The notes under the pieces: model-generated | The model's input: the letters and a program-made list of their open reading frames with translations, nothing else | What the model was told of the DNA's origin: nothing | The model's database searches: none | DNA from: Beroe forskalii | Lineage: Eukaryota; Ctenophora; Nuda; Beroida; Beroidae | Direction: 5' to 3' | NCBI GenBank assembly: GCA_011033025.1 | Contig: WFMF01000427.1 | Location: forward strand, 8,954 to 72,953 | Length of the DNA: 64,000 bases | In this document: positions 20,960-33,600 of the stretch, piece after piece | Layout: each line of letters starts with the position of its first letter | Position numbering within the stretch: the stretch's first letter is position 1 | Program-made: the position numbers and the translations under genes

Positions 20960-22930
20960 CATGGCTAAGGGACAGGTAAGTTCTGCCACCAGCTTCTTGT
21001 GACAGTCGACTTGCTGTGGAAACGCGTCCTGTGAAGTCAAAATTGGGTAATTAACACTGGGAGAAGTGAGTCTGAAAGGGTACCGCCCAGAATCTGGTCA
21101 GACTCTGGTTCATGTAGGAGGGTATTAGGCCAGAAGAATAGAAGATCACCAGTCAGAACCACCAGTGGTCAGAATCACCAGTGGGATACTTGATCAGCTA
21201 GGAGTCAGCAGTGGGCCAGACAAGAAGTACCAGCTGAGTCATCAGATAAGTGTTGTCACCAGTGGTATAGGTAGGATCAGGACACGCCAGTAGGTCAGGA
21301 AGGATCAGAAGACGCTTGTAGTTCATACGTAGGATTAGGAGGCTCAGGTAGGATCAAGAGACGCCAGTACACAGTATGTCAAGAAGGATCAGGAGACACC
21401 AGCTGTAGGTCAGGTAGGATCAGGAGACGCCAGTAAATCAGGTAGGATCAGGAGACGCCAATAGGTCAGGTAGGATCAGGAGGCTCAGGTAGGATCAGGG
21501 GATCCCAATAAGCCAATAAGTCTGAAGTTAGGACCAGTCCAGATGCCAGTAGGTCAGGTAGCATCAGGAGACGAAAGTAAAAACTACACAGTTATAGGTC
21601 AGACATGATCAGGAGACACCAGCTGTAGGTCAGGTAGGGTCAGGAGACGCCAGTAAATCAGGTAGGATAGCAGGCACCAGAAGGTAAGGTAGGATCAGGA
21701 GATGTCAGTAGGTCAAGGGACGCCAATAGGTCAGACAGGATCAGTACAGATTCCAGTAGGTCAGGTAGGATCAGGAGACGCCAGAACACAGCAGTTCGTG
21801 AAGGATTCAAGGATCAGGAGACGCCACCAGTTAGGTCAGGCAGGATCAGGAGAAGCCATTAGGTCAGGTAGGATTAGGAGACGCCAATTGATCATGTAGG
21901 ATCAGGAGCTGCAATGCAAATAGGTCAGGCAGGATCAGAAGATGCCAGTAGGTCAGGTAGGATTAGGAGACGCCAATAGGTCAGGTAGGATCACTCCAGA
22001 TGTTAGTAGGTCAGGTATGTTGAACAGGAGACCCTAGTTGATCAGGTACGATCAGGAGGCACCAGTAGGTCAGGTAGAATCCGATGATGCCAGAAGGTTT
22101 GGTAGTATCAGGAGACGCCAGTAGTTCTAACAGTTACACATTTCGGCGTCACTAGTGGGTCAGGCAAGAAGTAGCAGCTGCGTCAACAGGTAAGTGTCTA
22201 GTCTCACCTAAGCTATGGTCACTGGCCATTGGTCAGGCAATGGTCGAAAGAAGGTTAAGTAAAAGTCGCAAGTAGGTCAGAGAAGATTCGTCAGTATGTC
22301 AGGTAAGAATCATCACTAGGCCAGATAAAAAGTCGCCAGTAGGTCAGATTAGATTCAGGAATCTAATCGAGCAATCTAACCTAGGACTAACCTAGGAGTA
22401 GGTCAGGTAGGATCGTCATTAGATTAGGTAAGAGACGCCAATAGGTCGAGTGAGAGGCGCCAGGAGATCATCAGTTAAGAGTTACCAGTGGTCCAATGGG
22501 CAGCTGGGTCATGGGGAGTCACCAGTCAGTGAGGCATTCAGGAAAGAGGTCGAATTGTGCCAGGGTCACAATTTGGTCAGGCACAAGTCGCCACCTGGAT
22601 TGGGTAAGACTAAGCGTCAAAGTAAGCAAATAGGTCAGGCAAAAGTCTCGTCATTCAGCCAGACAAGAGAGCAAGAGGCCCTACTTGGTCAGGTCAGATT
22701 TACCAGTGAATTATGCACGAGTTGCAATTAGCTGGGTCAGCACTCAGCGGGTCAGCCAGGAGTTTCAGCCAGAAGTCTTGCTCAAGCAAGAGGTGAGAGT
22801 TCCCATCGGATCAGGTTATAGTTACCAGTGAGTTAGGCAACAGTGGCAAGCTGGGTCTAGCATGGTATGGTCACCAGTCACTGAGGCAAGAGTCGCCAGT
22901 AGGTCAGCAAGAGACACCAGTTAGTCAGGC
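20960..22930 (+). repeat. Degenerate ~27-30-bp minisatellite, AGGTAGGATCAGGAGACGCC
   Basis: Dozens of diverged units built on AGGTCAGGTAGGATCAGGAG and ACGCCAGT with irregular insertions. It fills most of the element at 20057-23203. Confidence 0.85.
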
Positions 22931-23209
22931 AATATTGAGCATTTTACTGCTAGGTGATACCAAAGCCCTTCAAGCTCTGAAAGTGTGAAAATAACCGTTT
23001 TTATCCATCAAATAACCCTTAAGAGCCACTGACTGTGAAATATATGTTCAAAAACAACAGATTTTTAAGTTAAAATTCATTGGAAAAAGCCTCAGAAATA
23101 ACCAAAATGTAACCCAAAAAAAACCAAAAAAAACCAAAAAAAACCTAGCCCAAGAATCGAAAAATGGGGTAGGGCTTGGTTTTTTTTGGGCTACAATCCC
23201 CCCAATAAT

Positions 23210-23900
23210 TGGGCTTAATAAGAAATATTTACCAATACTGCTATCTACATATTATAACCCAGAAGAAAGTGGGCCATGAAATCGACACATCAATTGGCAT
23301 CAGGAAACGAGGTGATATGCATAAAAAGACTAGCAACAAATGGAAGCAAAAGTTTCAGATATTATTGGTAATATCGCTAAGCGCCATTTGTCAACAAATG
23401 AAAAAGGATCATCAATAGCGGCAATAATAACATTAATTATTGACATTCATTGGTGGCACTTGCCACTCATTGTCTACAATAGATCATGATCTCCCAGCGC
23501 CCTTGACTATCGCCAGACACCAGTCGGTAATGGTGATTGAAGTTATGATTATGACCAATTTCGACAATGATTCATTTATTTACCTATTTAGGCAAGAGGC
23601 TGACAAATCTAATATTCTTCAATCCCCAAATCTGCACACAGATTTGTACAGATCGTTCGATTGACATAGGGCTCAATAAAATCTATTTAGAAAGTTGACA
23701 CGTGAACAGGAAATCCATGCGTCTTTTTGGGCTCTCCGGTAATTGAGTGATCTGCACAACGCATATGGATTTGGCTCTTATTAGAATTTTAAATTCCTTG
23801 GTGCCTAAAAGGGTACTCCTCCGGTCCCCCTAAATAGAATGAAATCAATGGAATGGTGATAGTCTGGAGTAAAAAGTGGACAACAGTTTTTATGAAATAG
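23210..23900 (+). repeat. Diverged satellite flank (unit shared with 24975-25720)
   Basis: Carries AGAAGAAAGTGGGCCATGAA and ATCGACACATCAATTGGCAT, the phrases that define the satellite on the other side of the foldback at 23928. Confidence 0.5.
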
Positions 23901-23927
23901 ACATCGGTACAACAGTTTTATGAAATA

Positions 23928-24973
23928 GATATCAGTAAAAGAGTCACAAGAGTTGTAAATTTTGTCCAATTGATCCATTGGATCCATCATGTCCAATGGA
24001 CGTCCATACGATATCCAATGGACATCCATTGACCATGATGTCTATCGGTAAAAATGTCCAATGCTCTTCAATAGATCCAATGGATCCATCTGAGTAGATC
24101 CAATGGACACAATCACTAAACATGGTTTGGTAGATGGACAGTGGACACCAATGTGGTATTTTTGTTCAATGGATCCATTGGATCCATTGTGTTCATTGAA
24201 CACCATTGGACGTGTCCATTGGATCCATTGCACATTTTTTCCATTGGATCTAATGGATCCAGTTTGTCCATTGGACACAATGGATCTATTGGACACTTGC
24301 ACAATAGATCCATTGGACACAATGGTTGCAATGGACTCAATGTGCAATGTATCTAATGGTGTTCATCAGAAACAATGGATCCAATAGACACAATGGATCC
24401 ATTGAACAAAAACACCAGACTGATGTCCATCTACCAAAACATGGTGATTGTGTCCATTGGAGCCACTAAGATGGATCCAATGAACATCCATTGGATCCAT
24501 TAAGTAAACAAAGTTTAAGTAAACAAAGTTTTTATTGATCTCCACAATTTACAATCAAACAACACACAAAAGAAGGATGAAGATATGATGCTACCAAATT
24601 TCACCAATTATATATTAGTATCTGAAGTAGATAATTTATTTCGGATACACTAATTATTATTGTTATTAAGATTCTCGTTTCGAATTCTTTAGAAAGGTAC
24701 AGACAATCAAATAATTTAAGAATGGTTCATGATAGTATGATTTGTAGCCTATAATAATTATAAGTCATATCATTTTAATAAGTATTATTTAATTTATATC
24801 TGAACACTGCATTGGACAATTTTTAAATTTTACTGATGGACATCATGTTAACAGATGTCCATTGGATGTCAAATTGACTGTATGTCCATTGGACATGTCC
24901 ATTAAACATGATGGATCCAAAGGATCCATTGGACAAAATTCACAAGTCTTGTGACCCTTTTAACGATATATCA
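23928..24973. mobile_element. Foldback element rich in ATGGATCCAATGG repeats
   Basis: Outer arms match inverted: AAAAGAGTCACAAGAGTTGT and AATTTTGTCCAA on the left, with counterparts at 24925-24973. Inward are many TCCATTGGATCC / GGATCCAATGGA units (each nearly self-complementary), then an A+T-rich loop at about 24515-24840. Confidence 0.75.
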
Positions 24974-24974
24974 A

Positions 24975-25720
24975 TTGGAACCGAAAACTATTGGTCTGGA
25001 GTCAAAAGTTGATTAAGTTATATTTTGCCTCAAAATTCAAATAGACACATCAATTGGCACCAGAAACTAAGTGACATTGTCAAAGAAAGCTTACAATGAA
25101 ATGAATTAAATATTACATAAATCCAGGTTCATATTAATAGCCAGGAAAGTGGACCATCTTGCCTCAAATAGGCATGCCAAGTGGCACCAAAAACTAAGTA
25201 AACTTTTCAGTGAAAATTTACAGTAGACCAGATTGAATATGACATGAAATTAATGTTTATATTGGCCCAAAAAGTTGGTCAATGCTTTGGCACCTCGAAT
25301 AGACATATGAAGTGCCACCAAAAACTAGGTAAAATAGGTAAAATAGATTGACAATGACATATTATGTAATTATGTAAATACATGTTTATAATTGTGGAGT
25401 ATAAAGTGGGCAACATTTTGCCTCAAATAGACAGCAAAAAACTAGATAAAAGTTCTAGCAAAGCTTATGATAAAACAACAAAAAACTTGATAGGAAAATA
25501 CATCGAAGAAACAAGCTTATATTGTGAAGAATAAAGTGAGCTATATTTTGACTCAGACAGACAAATCAAGTGGCATCAATGATCAAAAACTAGATGAAAT
25601 TGCCAGTGAAAGTTTACAATAATGTAGTTTGAAATAGCAAAAATGTATGTCCATATTGTGGGGTATAAGTTAGGCGATTTTTTGTCCCAACAATGAACAA
25701 CTACTAGATGAAATTTGTTT
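24975..25720 (+). repeat. Diverged satellite, ~130-bp period
   Basis: Recurring phrases in order: GGAGTAAAAAGTGG-like, TTTTGCCTCAAATAGACA, CAAGTGGCACCAAAAACTAG and AGTGAAAGTTTACAATA. About five to six units. Confidence 0.7.
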
Positions 25721-26096
25721 CCTAGGATTGAAACATAGAAAGGAAAACCTGTGAATGATAACAGATTATAAGCAGCTATCTTACAGGACCAGAGCTAACC
25801 GAAAAAATGTTCTTTCAATGGTAAAATAGGCTGATGTAGACGAAACTCAAACAAGCAATAAAGTCTTTCACTAATATAATTTAAAAAGATAGAAACGATT
25901 GGTATTCCTCACCCAGATGCTTGGATAGGTACATTTAAAGGGAATAAGTGGAAGAAGACTTGGTTAGATAAACTTGGAAGCAAGAAGGAAATGTGTATGA
26001 AGTGATTTGTTGGTACTTCATATGAAGTCAGCTATCCAATGCTGACATAATTGGTCAGTTTTTGGATGAAAACTGAGAAACTACTATGAACGTACG
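25721..26096. other. Non-coding stretch, no gene recognised
   Basis: No exon or repeat identified. Confidence 0.5.
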
Positions 26097-26123
26097 GCGC
26101 GGCGCCATTTTCCTGGATGGTCG

Positions 26124-26163
26124 TTTTGACGTGTCAAATCGACACGTCAAAACGACCAACTGT
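26124..26163. repeat. Perfect 17-bp-arm hairpin
   Basis: GGTCGTTTTGACGTGTC and its exact reverse complement, separated by AAATC. Confidence 0.9.
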
Positions 26164-26177
26164 TAGTGAGAAATAGG

Positions 26178-26229
26178 GCCCTGGTTTAGCGGCTTGCCGC
26201 GCCGCGCACTCCGTGCGCGAAACCAGGGC
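26178..26229. repeat. Stem enclosing two G+C-rich hairpins
   Basis: Outer stem GCCCTGGTTT / AAACCAGGGC. Inside are GCGGC-TT-GCCGC and GCGCAC-TCC-GTGCGC. Confidence 0.85.
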
Positions 26230-26259
26230 GCTGGTTAGGGCAATTCTTGTCTCAACGCA

Positions 26260-27505
26260 CACGAGGTCACGAGAATGTGGTTAGGTTTATGTGTATCCTA
26301 AAATGCTAGAATCAAGAATGACATCATTAAAATCCACCTTCAGATCAGTGCAGGTTGCACTCTGATAATATGCACTCTCATAATATGCTGAATTGCAAAA
26401 ACCCTACAAAAATTATGCTTGGAAAACTAAAGTATGTGGTTTCCATAGTCTGCAATTATTATGGTTTGCCAAATTTATAGTCGAAATTCGAATTTTGACT
26501 AAAAAAATGGCGGACTATATTTTCGGAGGTCAAGGTAGAAGGCTTGATTGGGGTATGTTGGTGACATCATTTTTTTGGATTATAAAGTACAAGTCATTAT
26601 AGCCACTTGATTTTTTTACTGATCATGCAGCTTCTTTTGTTCTTTTTATCAATGAGATCCTGAAGATGCTTCATAACTTTTTATGATTAAAAATAAAACT
26701 TTCTTCAAGACATGATCAAAAAGTTCTTTCAAAACAGTAAATCCTATGGGTTCTAAAATGGGATACTCATGAATTTGCAATATGGCTATATGGGTTATCC
26801 CATTTGGCCATTTTAATATATTCCATTTGACCAACTATGGTTTTTTCTAATTTGCTATTCAATTGGGACATGGTTTGAACATCATGATTTCACCATGAAA
26901 ATGTAGGTATTCCTATTTCATTTGCACTTTCCAGGCATCAGAAAATTAAGTTTTAATACAAGATCTTAAATGGGATACTGGAAGTTGGTCAAATGGGATA
27001 TCCCTTTTGAGCTATTTATGTGGATCCCATTTGACATACTTTCACAGGAAAATTGAATGAGGGTCGGCCAAATGGGATGAGGCCACACCCACAAAATGGG
27101 TGGGGAATGGTGAAGTTTTGGTGTTTACACCAATCTACATGCAATAGCAACTATATATGCAAAAAATCATGTAAATCAGCTAGAATTTTAGGGTCCCATT
27201 TAGAATTTTAGGGTCCCATTTGCCCCAACACTCCCCTTTGATCCTAGTGGTCTTAACTGCAACTGATTGACTTCTAAAAGTTTTTCTTCAGAGCCAATTA
27301 TATTCTTATTGACTTTTAATTCAAATTGACTTATGATGATGACAAATACTTCTTATGATTAATATTAATATTCTGTTTTCCTATTCCTCATTCATCAGTA
27401 GTTACCCTACTCAATGAATTTGAGGTAATATATGTTGAGGATATATGTAAAGGTGATCATGACCAGCAATGTGTATTTGAGAAATGAAAGTTGAGAATAT
27501 TTCAA
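26260..27505. other. Upstream region of the HEAT-repeat gene
   Basis: Between 26750 and 27230 the phrases AAATGGGATA and TCCCATTTGRCC recur on both strands, apparently an old repeat. No promoter element is clear enough to call. The first coding exon starts at 27506. Confidence 0.45.
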
Positions 27506-27642
27506 ATGGCTATACAAAGGGACGGCATGCAGTCAGATGAGATAATTTGTTCCCAAGGCAAGTCACTAAGGCAAGGCCTTGGCCTCCCAGAGCCTCTTAC
27601 TGCTTTTAGTGCTAGCAAGAGAGCAAGTCTTCGTAAATCTAG
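27506..27642 (+). CDS. HEAT-repeat gene, exon 1 (start codon)
   Basis: ATG at 27506 opens MAIQRDGMQSDEII; ends in phase 2 at CTAG|GTAAAA. An earlier ATG-free stretch precedes it, so this is the likely start, though an upstream non-coding exon is possible. Confidence 0.65.
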
Positions 27643-30600
27643 GTAAAATATTTTTCTAATTTTATGTTAATTAACCACTTGATAACATAATGGATATCTA
27701 TAATGCTAATGGACATCAAATTAAGTCAAATACAATACTTTGCACAGTCCCATATTTGGAGGCAAGGAGGGCTTTTTATTTTACTGCAACATTTGATTAT
27801 TATGGCTCTGTTATATGTTATCTGCTGTATTATAGATAGTTGTGCTACTTGATTATATTTGATCATACATTTGTATATATTCAAGATTATAAATTAATTT
27901 TATTCCAGACCAACATCGACAAATGTCATTACTTTTGCTGCTGCCAGCAAGAAAACTCCACAACTTCTTCCTCGAAGAGCATCAGCAGATTACATCAAGG
28001 GTCTCAACATTGGGCTTAATTTCACTCATGAAGTTGTCACTGAAAGTGCCCTTCTGCTCTGAGATTTGATGAAATCAAAGGAAGGAAATATTTTCCACAC
28101 CTAGAAATCTAATTTCCCAAAGAAAAGGCCCAAGTAATAAAGGAGTTCAAGGAAGGCACAATGCAATTGGAGACCCTACTTGTCACCAACCTTGTTCATT
28201 TGCTGGTGATTATTATTATCATATGGTTTTCAAATCATTACCTTTACTAAAGAAATATTCACTGAGTTAAGATAATTTCATTACTATTTGATGCTTCCTA
28301 CATCAAACCAATAATTCATAACATTGGCAGCATGGAGATGTATATTACTAGTGCATATTAGATGTGGCAAAGCCAAGTTTTATGTGCATCAAAATTATTG
28401 TAAATTTATAATGGAGCAGAATAGAAGTTCACATGATATGCATGTGAAGATTGAGGAACTGTTAAGTAACCAACATAGCTACTACAGCTGTGGATATCGA
28501 AATATTTTTGCTTAAATTGATAATATCAAACAGGTCACAGTGACAAGGCAGACCTGAGGCGACTCAGAGCATTTCCTGTAAAGCCATACTTGAAGAAAAT
28601 TGTGAGTTTTATGCAGAAAGTTTGATCACATATTAAAAAACCTGATTATATTTTCCATAGTACTTAGTTTATTATTATCAAAATTAATGATATTTAACAT
28701 CCAATGACTATAAATCAAGGAATATTCAATAATTTAAGGCTCACTGCATAAGTGTATTATAATGTACAATTAACAGGTCCAAGAAGAGGAGAGTGTAGCT
28801 GCACAGACGAGTGTTGCTGCTTCTACCACCCAGTGGGATGAGTACATCCTCAACAAACTCAGTCATGATACCAAGGATTTCATTGTCAACAAGCACTCAT
28901 ATGGCTCCCAACGAGAGAGACTTCAGCAAAAGGTACTGTGGGTTGCTTTACATCAAATGATATATGTACACACTGCTATGCAGTATTGTATTTTTTTGTT
29001 TTACAATTTAACCGTAACCTTAGAATTTAAGCAATTCAGCACTGATAAAAATGATTTTTTCCTACTTATTGGTAATAATAAATTTATACCTATACAGTAC
29101 AGACATCAATTTAACCTAATGACCTATTATTTGCTGCCCTAGGTTATGAGTGATGCCAAGGAAGAGATTGATAGTGTCGGATTTAAGGAAACCCAGTTCA
29201 TGGACGTTGAGCCGATCCTTGTAGAGAGGTATTTGATATTCAAATAGTAGTTATTGGTCTTGTAACAGATTGGAGTGTCAAAGGCACGACACGATGTTAC
29301 AAGACCAATAACGTTCTTATTGTTCGCCAAAAAAGTTGACCAAAATGCATGTATTTTTATTCACGTGACTCTGTGCACCAATAGCAGTACGCTATGGGCC
29401 TCCCATGAGCCTGTCTCGTGGTATTTGAGCTTCTAGTAGTGACTTCAAGGCTGCTACATTATTGGCTGATATTTCTGCCACGTCAGTACCACGTGCTACT
29501 CCTAATTCTCTCTAGAACACGTGACCCGGTCACGTTAAATGGAGGCAAAATATGCCAACGGAGGAGAAAATACGAGTATAATACGACCTTAGGCTTAATA
29601 TGATGCATGCAAGTCAACGTTCAAATATCACCTCACAGATATACACATGATCACACTTAGAAATGGTCTTCTTATGATCAAGAGAACATATGGAATTATT
29701 TTAGGCCGCTGCTGAATAGCACACTTAAAGGGGGAGTGAACTCGATTTTCTATATCCATGAATATTCATTTTTATGGTCTTATCTGGTAAGGAGTCCTGA
29801 AATACTAAGATTGCCGTTGAAACGAACTCTCTAGCTAATTTGATACTTGAGATATAGCCTGTCAAAGTTAATTAGGTTGTGACGTCACTATGCGTCAACT
29901 CAACCCGTCTGCGCTGCGCTGTAGCCTAAGATACAGTATAAAAGTAAACATTCACTTGCCAGAAGCAATTTGTGAAACACAAATAATATGAAGAAATTTA
30001 AGCCCATTTCATTATTCATTTGATACTAATTCGTCATGGTACACTGTGGAAGGTTGATTAAACCAGGAATTACAATATCATAAATTGAGAAATTAGGCCT
30101 GATTTACTAATGGTTCATTGGCATTCATGCCGGAGTCACTTGAGTGTCTAGACTTTCAATGCACAGTTTTGGCACCGTAATTGTATAAGCGGTTTATTTA
30201 GGTCCATTATCTAATTATCAAATTGATTTCCCACTTTAGAAATACTTTTGAATAAGCTTTTCATGATATTTCGATTTATTTGTGCGTTCTACTGTATGCA
30301 CGTACTCACTGTAAGTACACTGCCACATCCGTAAAAAGTAGGTACAAGGTACATCTCACAACAGAATTAGGTGCAATCTTCTTGTTCGACAAGTCCATAC
30401 TTCAATGATAGTGAACATTGATCACTATCAGCGAATGAGCACCAAAATCCAGTGTGAATTTGTGATGCATCACATATTCACATTGGAATATGTACGACCA
30501 GTCGGCAATCACCAGACAGTAGACCATAGCTGCCGAACTGCCCTCTTTTTGGGAGGGCGCCCTCTCATGCCCTCTTTTTGCCCTCCTTTTTGGACCTTGC

Positions 30601-33600
30601 CCTCCGAACCCTCTTTTTTGCCCTCTTTTCGAACAATTTGCCATCCTTTTTGGGCTTTTCAAAAATATACCTATCGTGAAAATATACTTATTCTGAAAAT
30701 ATACCTAAAAAAAGGTCGAAATACTTTTTGACGGAAAATTTATCTGAAAATATACCTAAAAAAAGGTCGACATACTTTTTGACCAGCAGAAATACACAAA
30801 AATTGCCCTCTTTTTTATGGGATTTGCCCTCCTTTTTGGGCCAAAAAGTACCCTCCGAAGAAATTCTCAAGGTTCGGCAGCTATGCAGTAGACACCAGTC
30901 ATGACTGGTATCTACAGTCTGGTGAATGGTCGTACATTAAGAAGTTTGTTCTAATCTAAAGAAAAAAAAGAAGCACATGATCTTTAAGCCACACTAATTA
31001 CGTGATGCAGTTCTTAAGTGAGCTAAGGAATAATATTTGCATAATACCAAGTTCCTAATCTTGGATTCTATTAAGAGGTTCAGTGGAGCATAATGAATGT
31101 ACCTTATCTCAGTCTAGGCTAGAGTATATTAAAGGTACATAGAAATTGTAGGATTCTCTCCAGTTTTCATTCCTTGTTTAGCATGCCTCACACGGTACAG
31201 CAAGGACCCAATTAACTGACTTCACTCGGATGAGACACACAGCAAGCCATAAGTATAGTAGTTACACATAAAGGTATTTTTAAATCAGTTAACTCGCCAT
31301 GAAAGCAATTTATCAACTACGAATTTAAATGGAGGTTTCACTGGGTAGATCATAAGAAAAACAAAAAATTACGTCAGCTGTACAACTAAATTCCTCAATT
31401 AAGTAGATGCCTACGTTTCAAATTCTCTATCATACTGTGACATTTCACTCTCAATATATAGCTGATAATGTATCTCATATACGCGCGCGTATTAGACTGA
31501 CGCATAGTGACGTCACAGGTCAAATTACATAACGCCCCATATCTCGGGATAGGATTGCACTAGGAATCTCGTTTTTCCATATAATTGATCCTTGGGATGA
31601 TGTTGTTGCTTGGGGATTGTCAGAATATAGTCGAAAAAATGAGTTCACTCCCCCTTTAATAACACGATTATTACTAGTTATGATGACAATCTGATCTTGT
31701 TTTTCTATTTTTAGTTCAACCTGTTCATTGTGTTTGAAGAGTGAGCTTTTCCCAAGTAAAACAATTCAAACTGAAATATTTTACCCAGAGGTTTCAGGAA
31801 TCACGGTATCGAGCAGACGTGCAGCAAGACCTCTCTGATCAGTTACGGATTGACAGAGTCGGACAAGGAAACGATTACCAGTAAAAACGTGAAGGATGAC
31901 AAGGCCTCCGAAGTGGATGAGGAATATGTCCCCAAATACTTAGGTAAGTGGTGGAACTGCTGCAGTTTCACCTTACTTAGGTAAGTGGTGGAACTGCTGC
32001 AGTTTCACCTTACTGGTGTCACGTTTCAAGTGAAGTGGTCAAGTGAGCCAGCGCCTACACAATATATCTGCACTCTACAGCTTATAATAGCTTGCTAGAA
32101 ATTGTAATCAGTCAAGGCAGTATTCTAAGTCTAATTGCTTATACTCTAGAATTAGCTGAACCCATGTTCTAAGTCTAATACTCTAGAATTAGGTGAACCC
32201 ATGTTCTAAGTCTAATACTCTAGAATCAGATAAACCCATGTTCTAAGTCTAATACTCTAGATCAGGTTAAACCTGTGTTCTAAGTCTAATACTCTAGAAT
32301 CAGGTAAACCCATGTTCTAAGTCTAATACTCTAGAATCAGGTAAACTCATGTTCTAAGTCTAATACTCTAGAATCAGGTAAACCCATGTTCTAAGTCTAA
32401 TACTCTAGAATCAGGTAAACCCATGTTCTAAGTTTAATACTTTAGATCAGGTTAAACCCATGTTCTAAGTCTAATACTCTAGAATCAGGTTAAACCTGTG
32501 TTCTAAGTCTAATACTCTAGATCAGGTTAAACCTGTGTTCTAAGTCTAATACTCTATAATCAAATAAGCCCTTATTCTAAGTCTATTAATCTAGAATCAG
32601 GTAAACCCATGTTCTAAGTCTAATACTCTAGAATCAGGTAAACCCATGTTCTAAGTCTAATACTCTAGATCAGGTTAAACCTGTGTTCTAAGTCTAATAC
32701 TCTAGAATCAGGTAAACCCATGTTCTAAGTCTAATACTCTAGATCAGGTTAAACCTGTGTTCTAAGTCTAATACTCTAGAATCAGGTAAACCCATGTTCT
32801 AAGTCTAATACTCAAGATCAGGTTAAACCTGTGTTCTAAGTCTAATGCTCTAGAATCAGGTAAACCCATGTTCTAAGTCTAATACTCTAGATCAGGTTAA
32901 ACCTGTGTTCTAAGTCTAATACTCTAGAATCAGGTAAACCCTTGTTCTAAGTCTAATACTCTAGATCAGGTTAAACCTGTGTTCTAAGTCTAATACTCTA
33001 GAATCAGGTAAACCCATGTTCTAAGTCTAATACTCTAGAATCAGGTAAACCCATGTTCTAAGTCTAATACTCTAGATCAGGTTAAACCTGTGTTCTAAGT
33101 CTAATACTCTAGAATCAGGTAAACCCATGTTCTAAGTCTAATACTCTAGAATCAGGTAAACCCATGTTCTAAGTTTAATACTATAGATCAGGTTAAACCC
33201 ATGTTCTAAGTCTAATACTCTAGAATCAGGTTAAACCTGTGTTCTAAGTCTAATACTCTAGATCAGGTTAAACCTGTGTTCTAAGTCTAATACTCTATAA
33301 TCAAATAAGCCCTTATTCTAAGTCTATTAATCTAGAATCAGGTAAACCCATGTTCTAAGTCTAATACTCTAGAATCAGGTTAAACCTGTGTTCTAAGTTT
33401 AATACTATAGATCAGGTTAAACCCATGTTCTAAGTCTAATACTCTAGAATCAGGTTAAACCTGTGTTCTAAGTCTAATACTCTAGAATCAGGTTAAACCT
33501 GTGTTCTAAGTCTAATACTCTAGATCAGGTTAAACCCATGTTCTAAGTCTAATACTCTAGAATCAGGTAAACCCATGTTCTAAGTCTAATACTCTAGAAT

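Larger units (their letters stand above)
20057..23203. mobile_element. 3.15-kb non-autonomous element, GGGGGGATTGTAGCCC termini, 6-bp target duplication
   Basis: Perfect 16-bp terminal inverted repeats (20057-20072 and 23188-23203) are flanked by the direct repeat AATAAT (20051-20056, 23204-23209). Just inside each end is a hairpin made of CCAAAAAAAACC runs and AGCCC / GGGCT. The interior is mostly a degenerate minisatellite. No transposase ORF was found. Confidence 0.85.
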
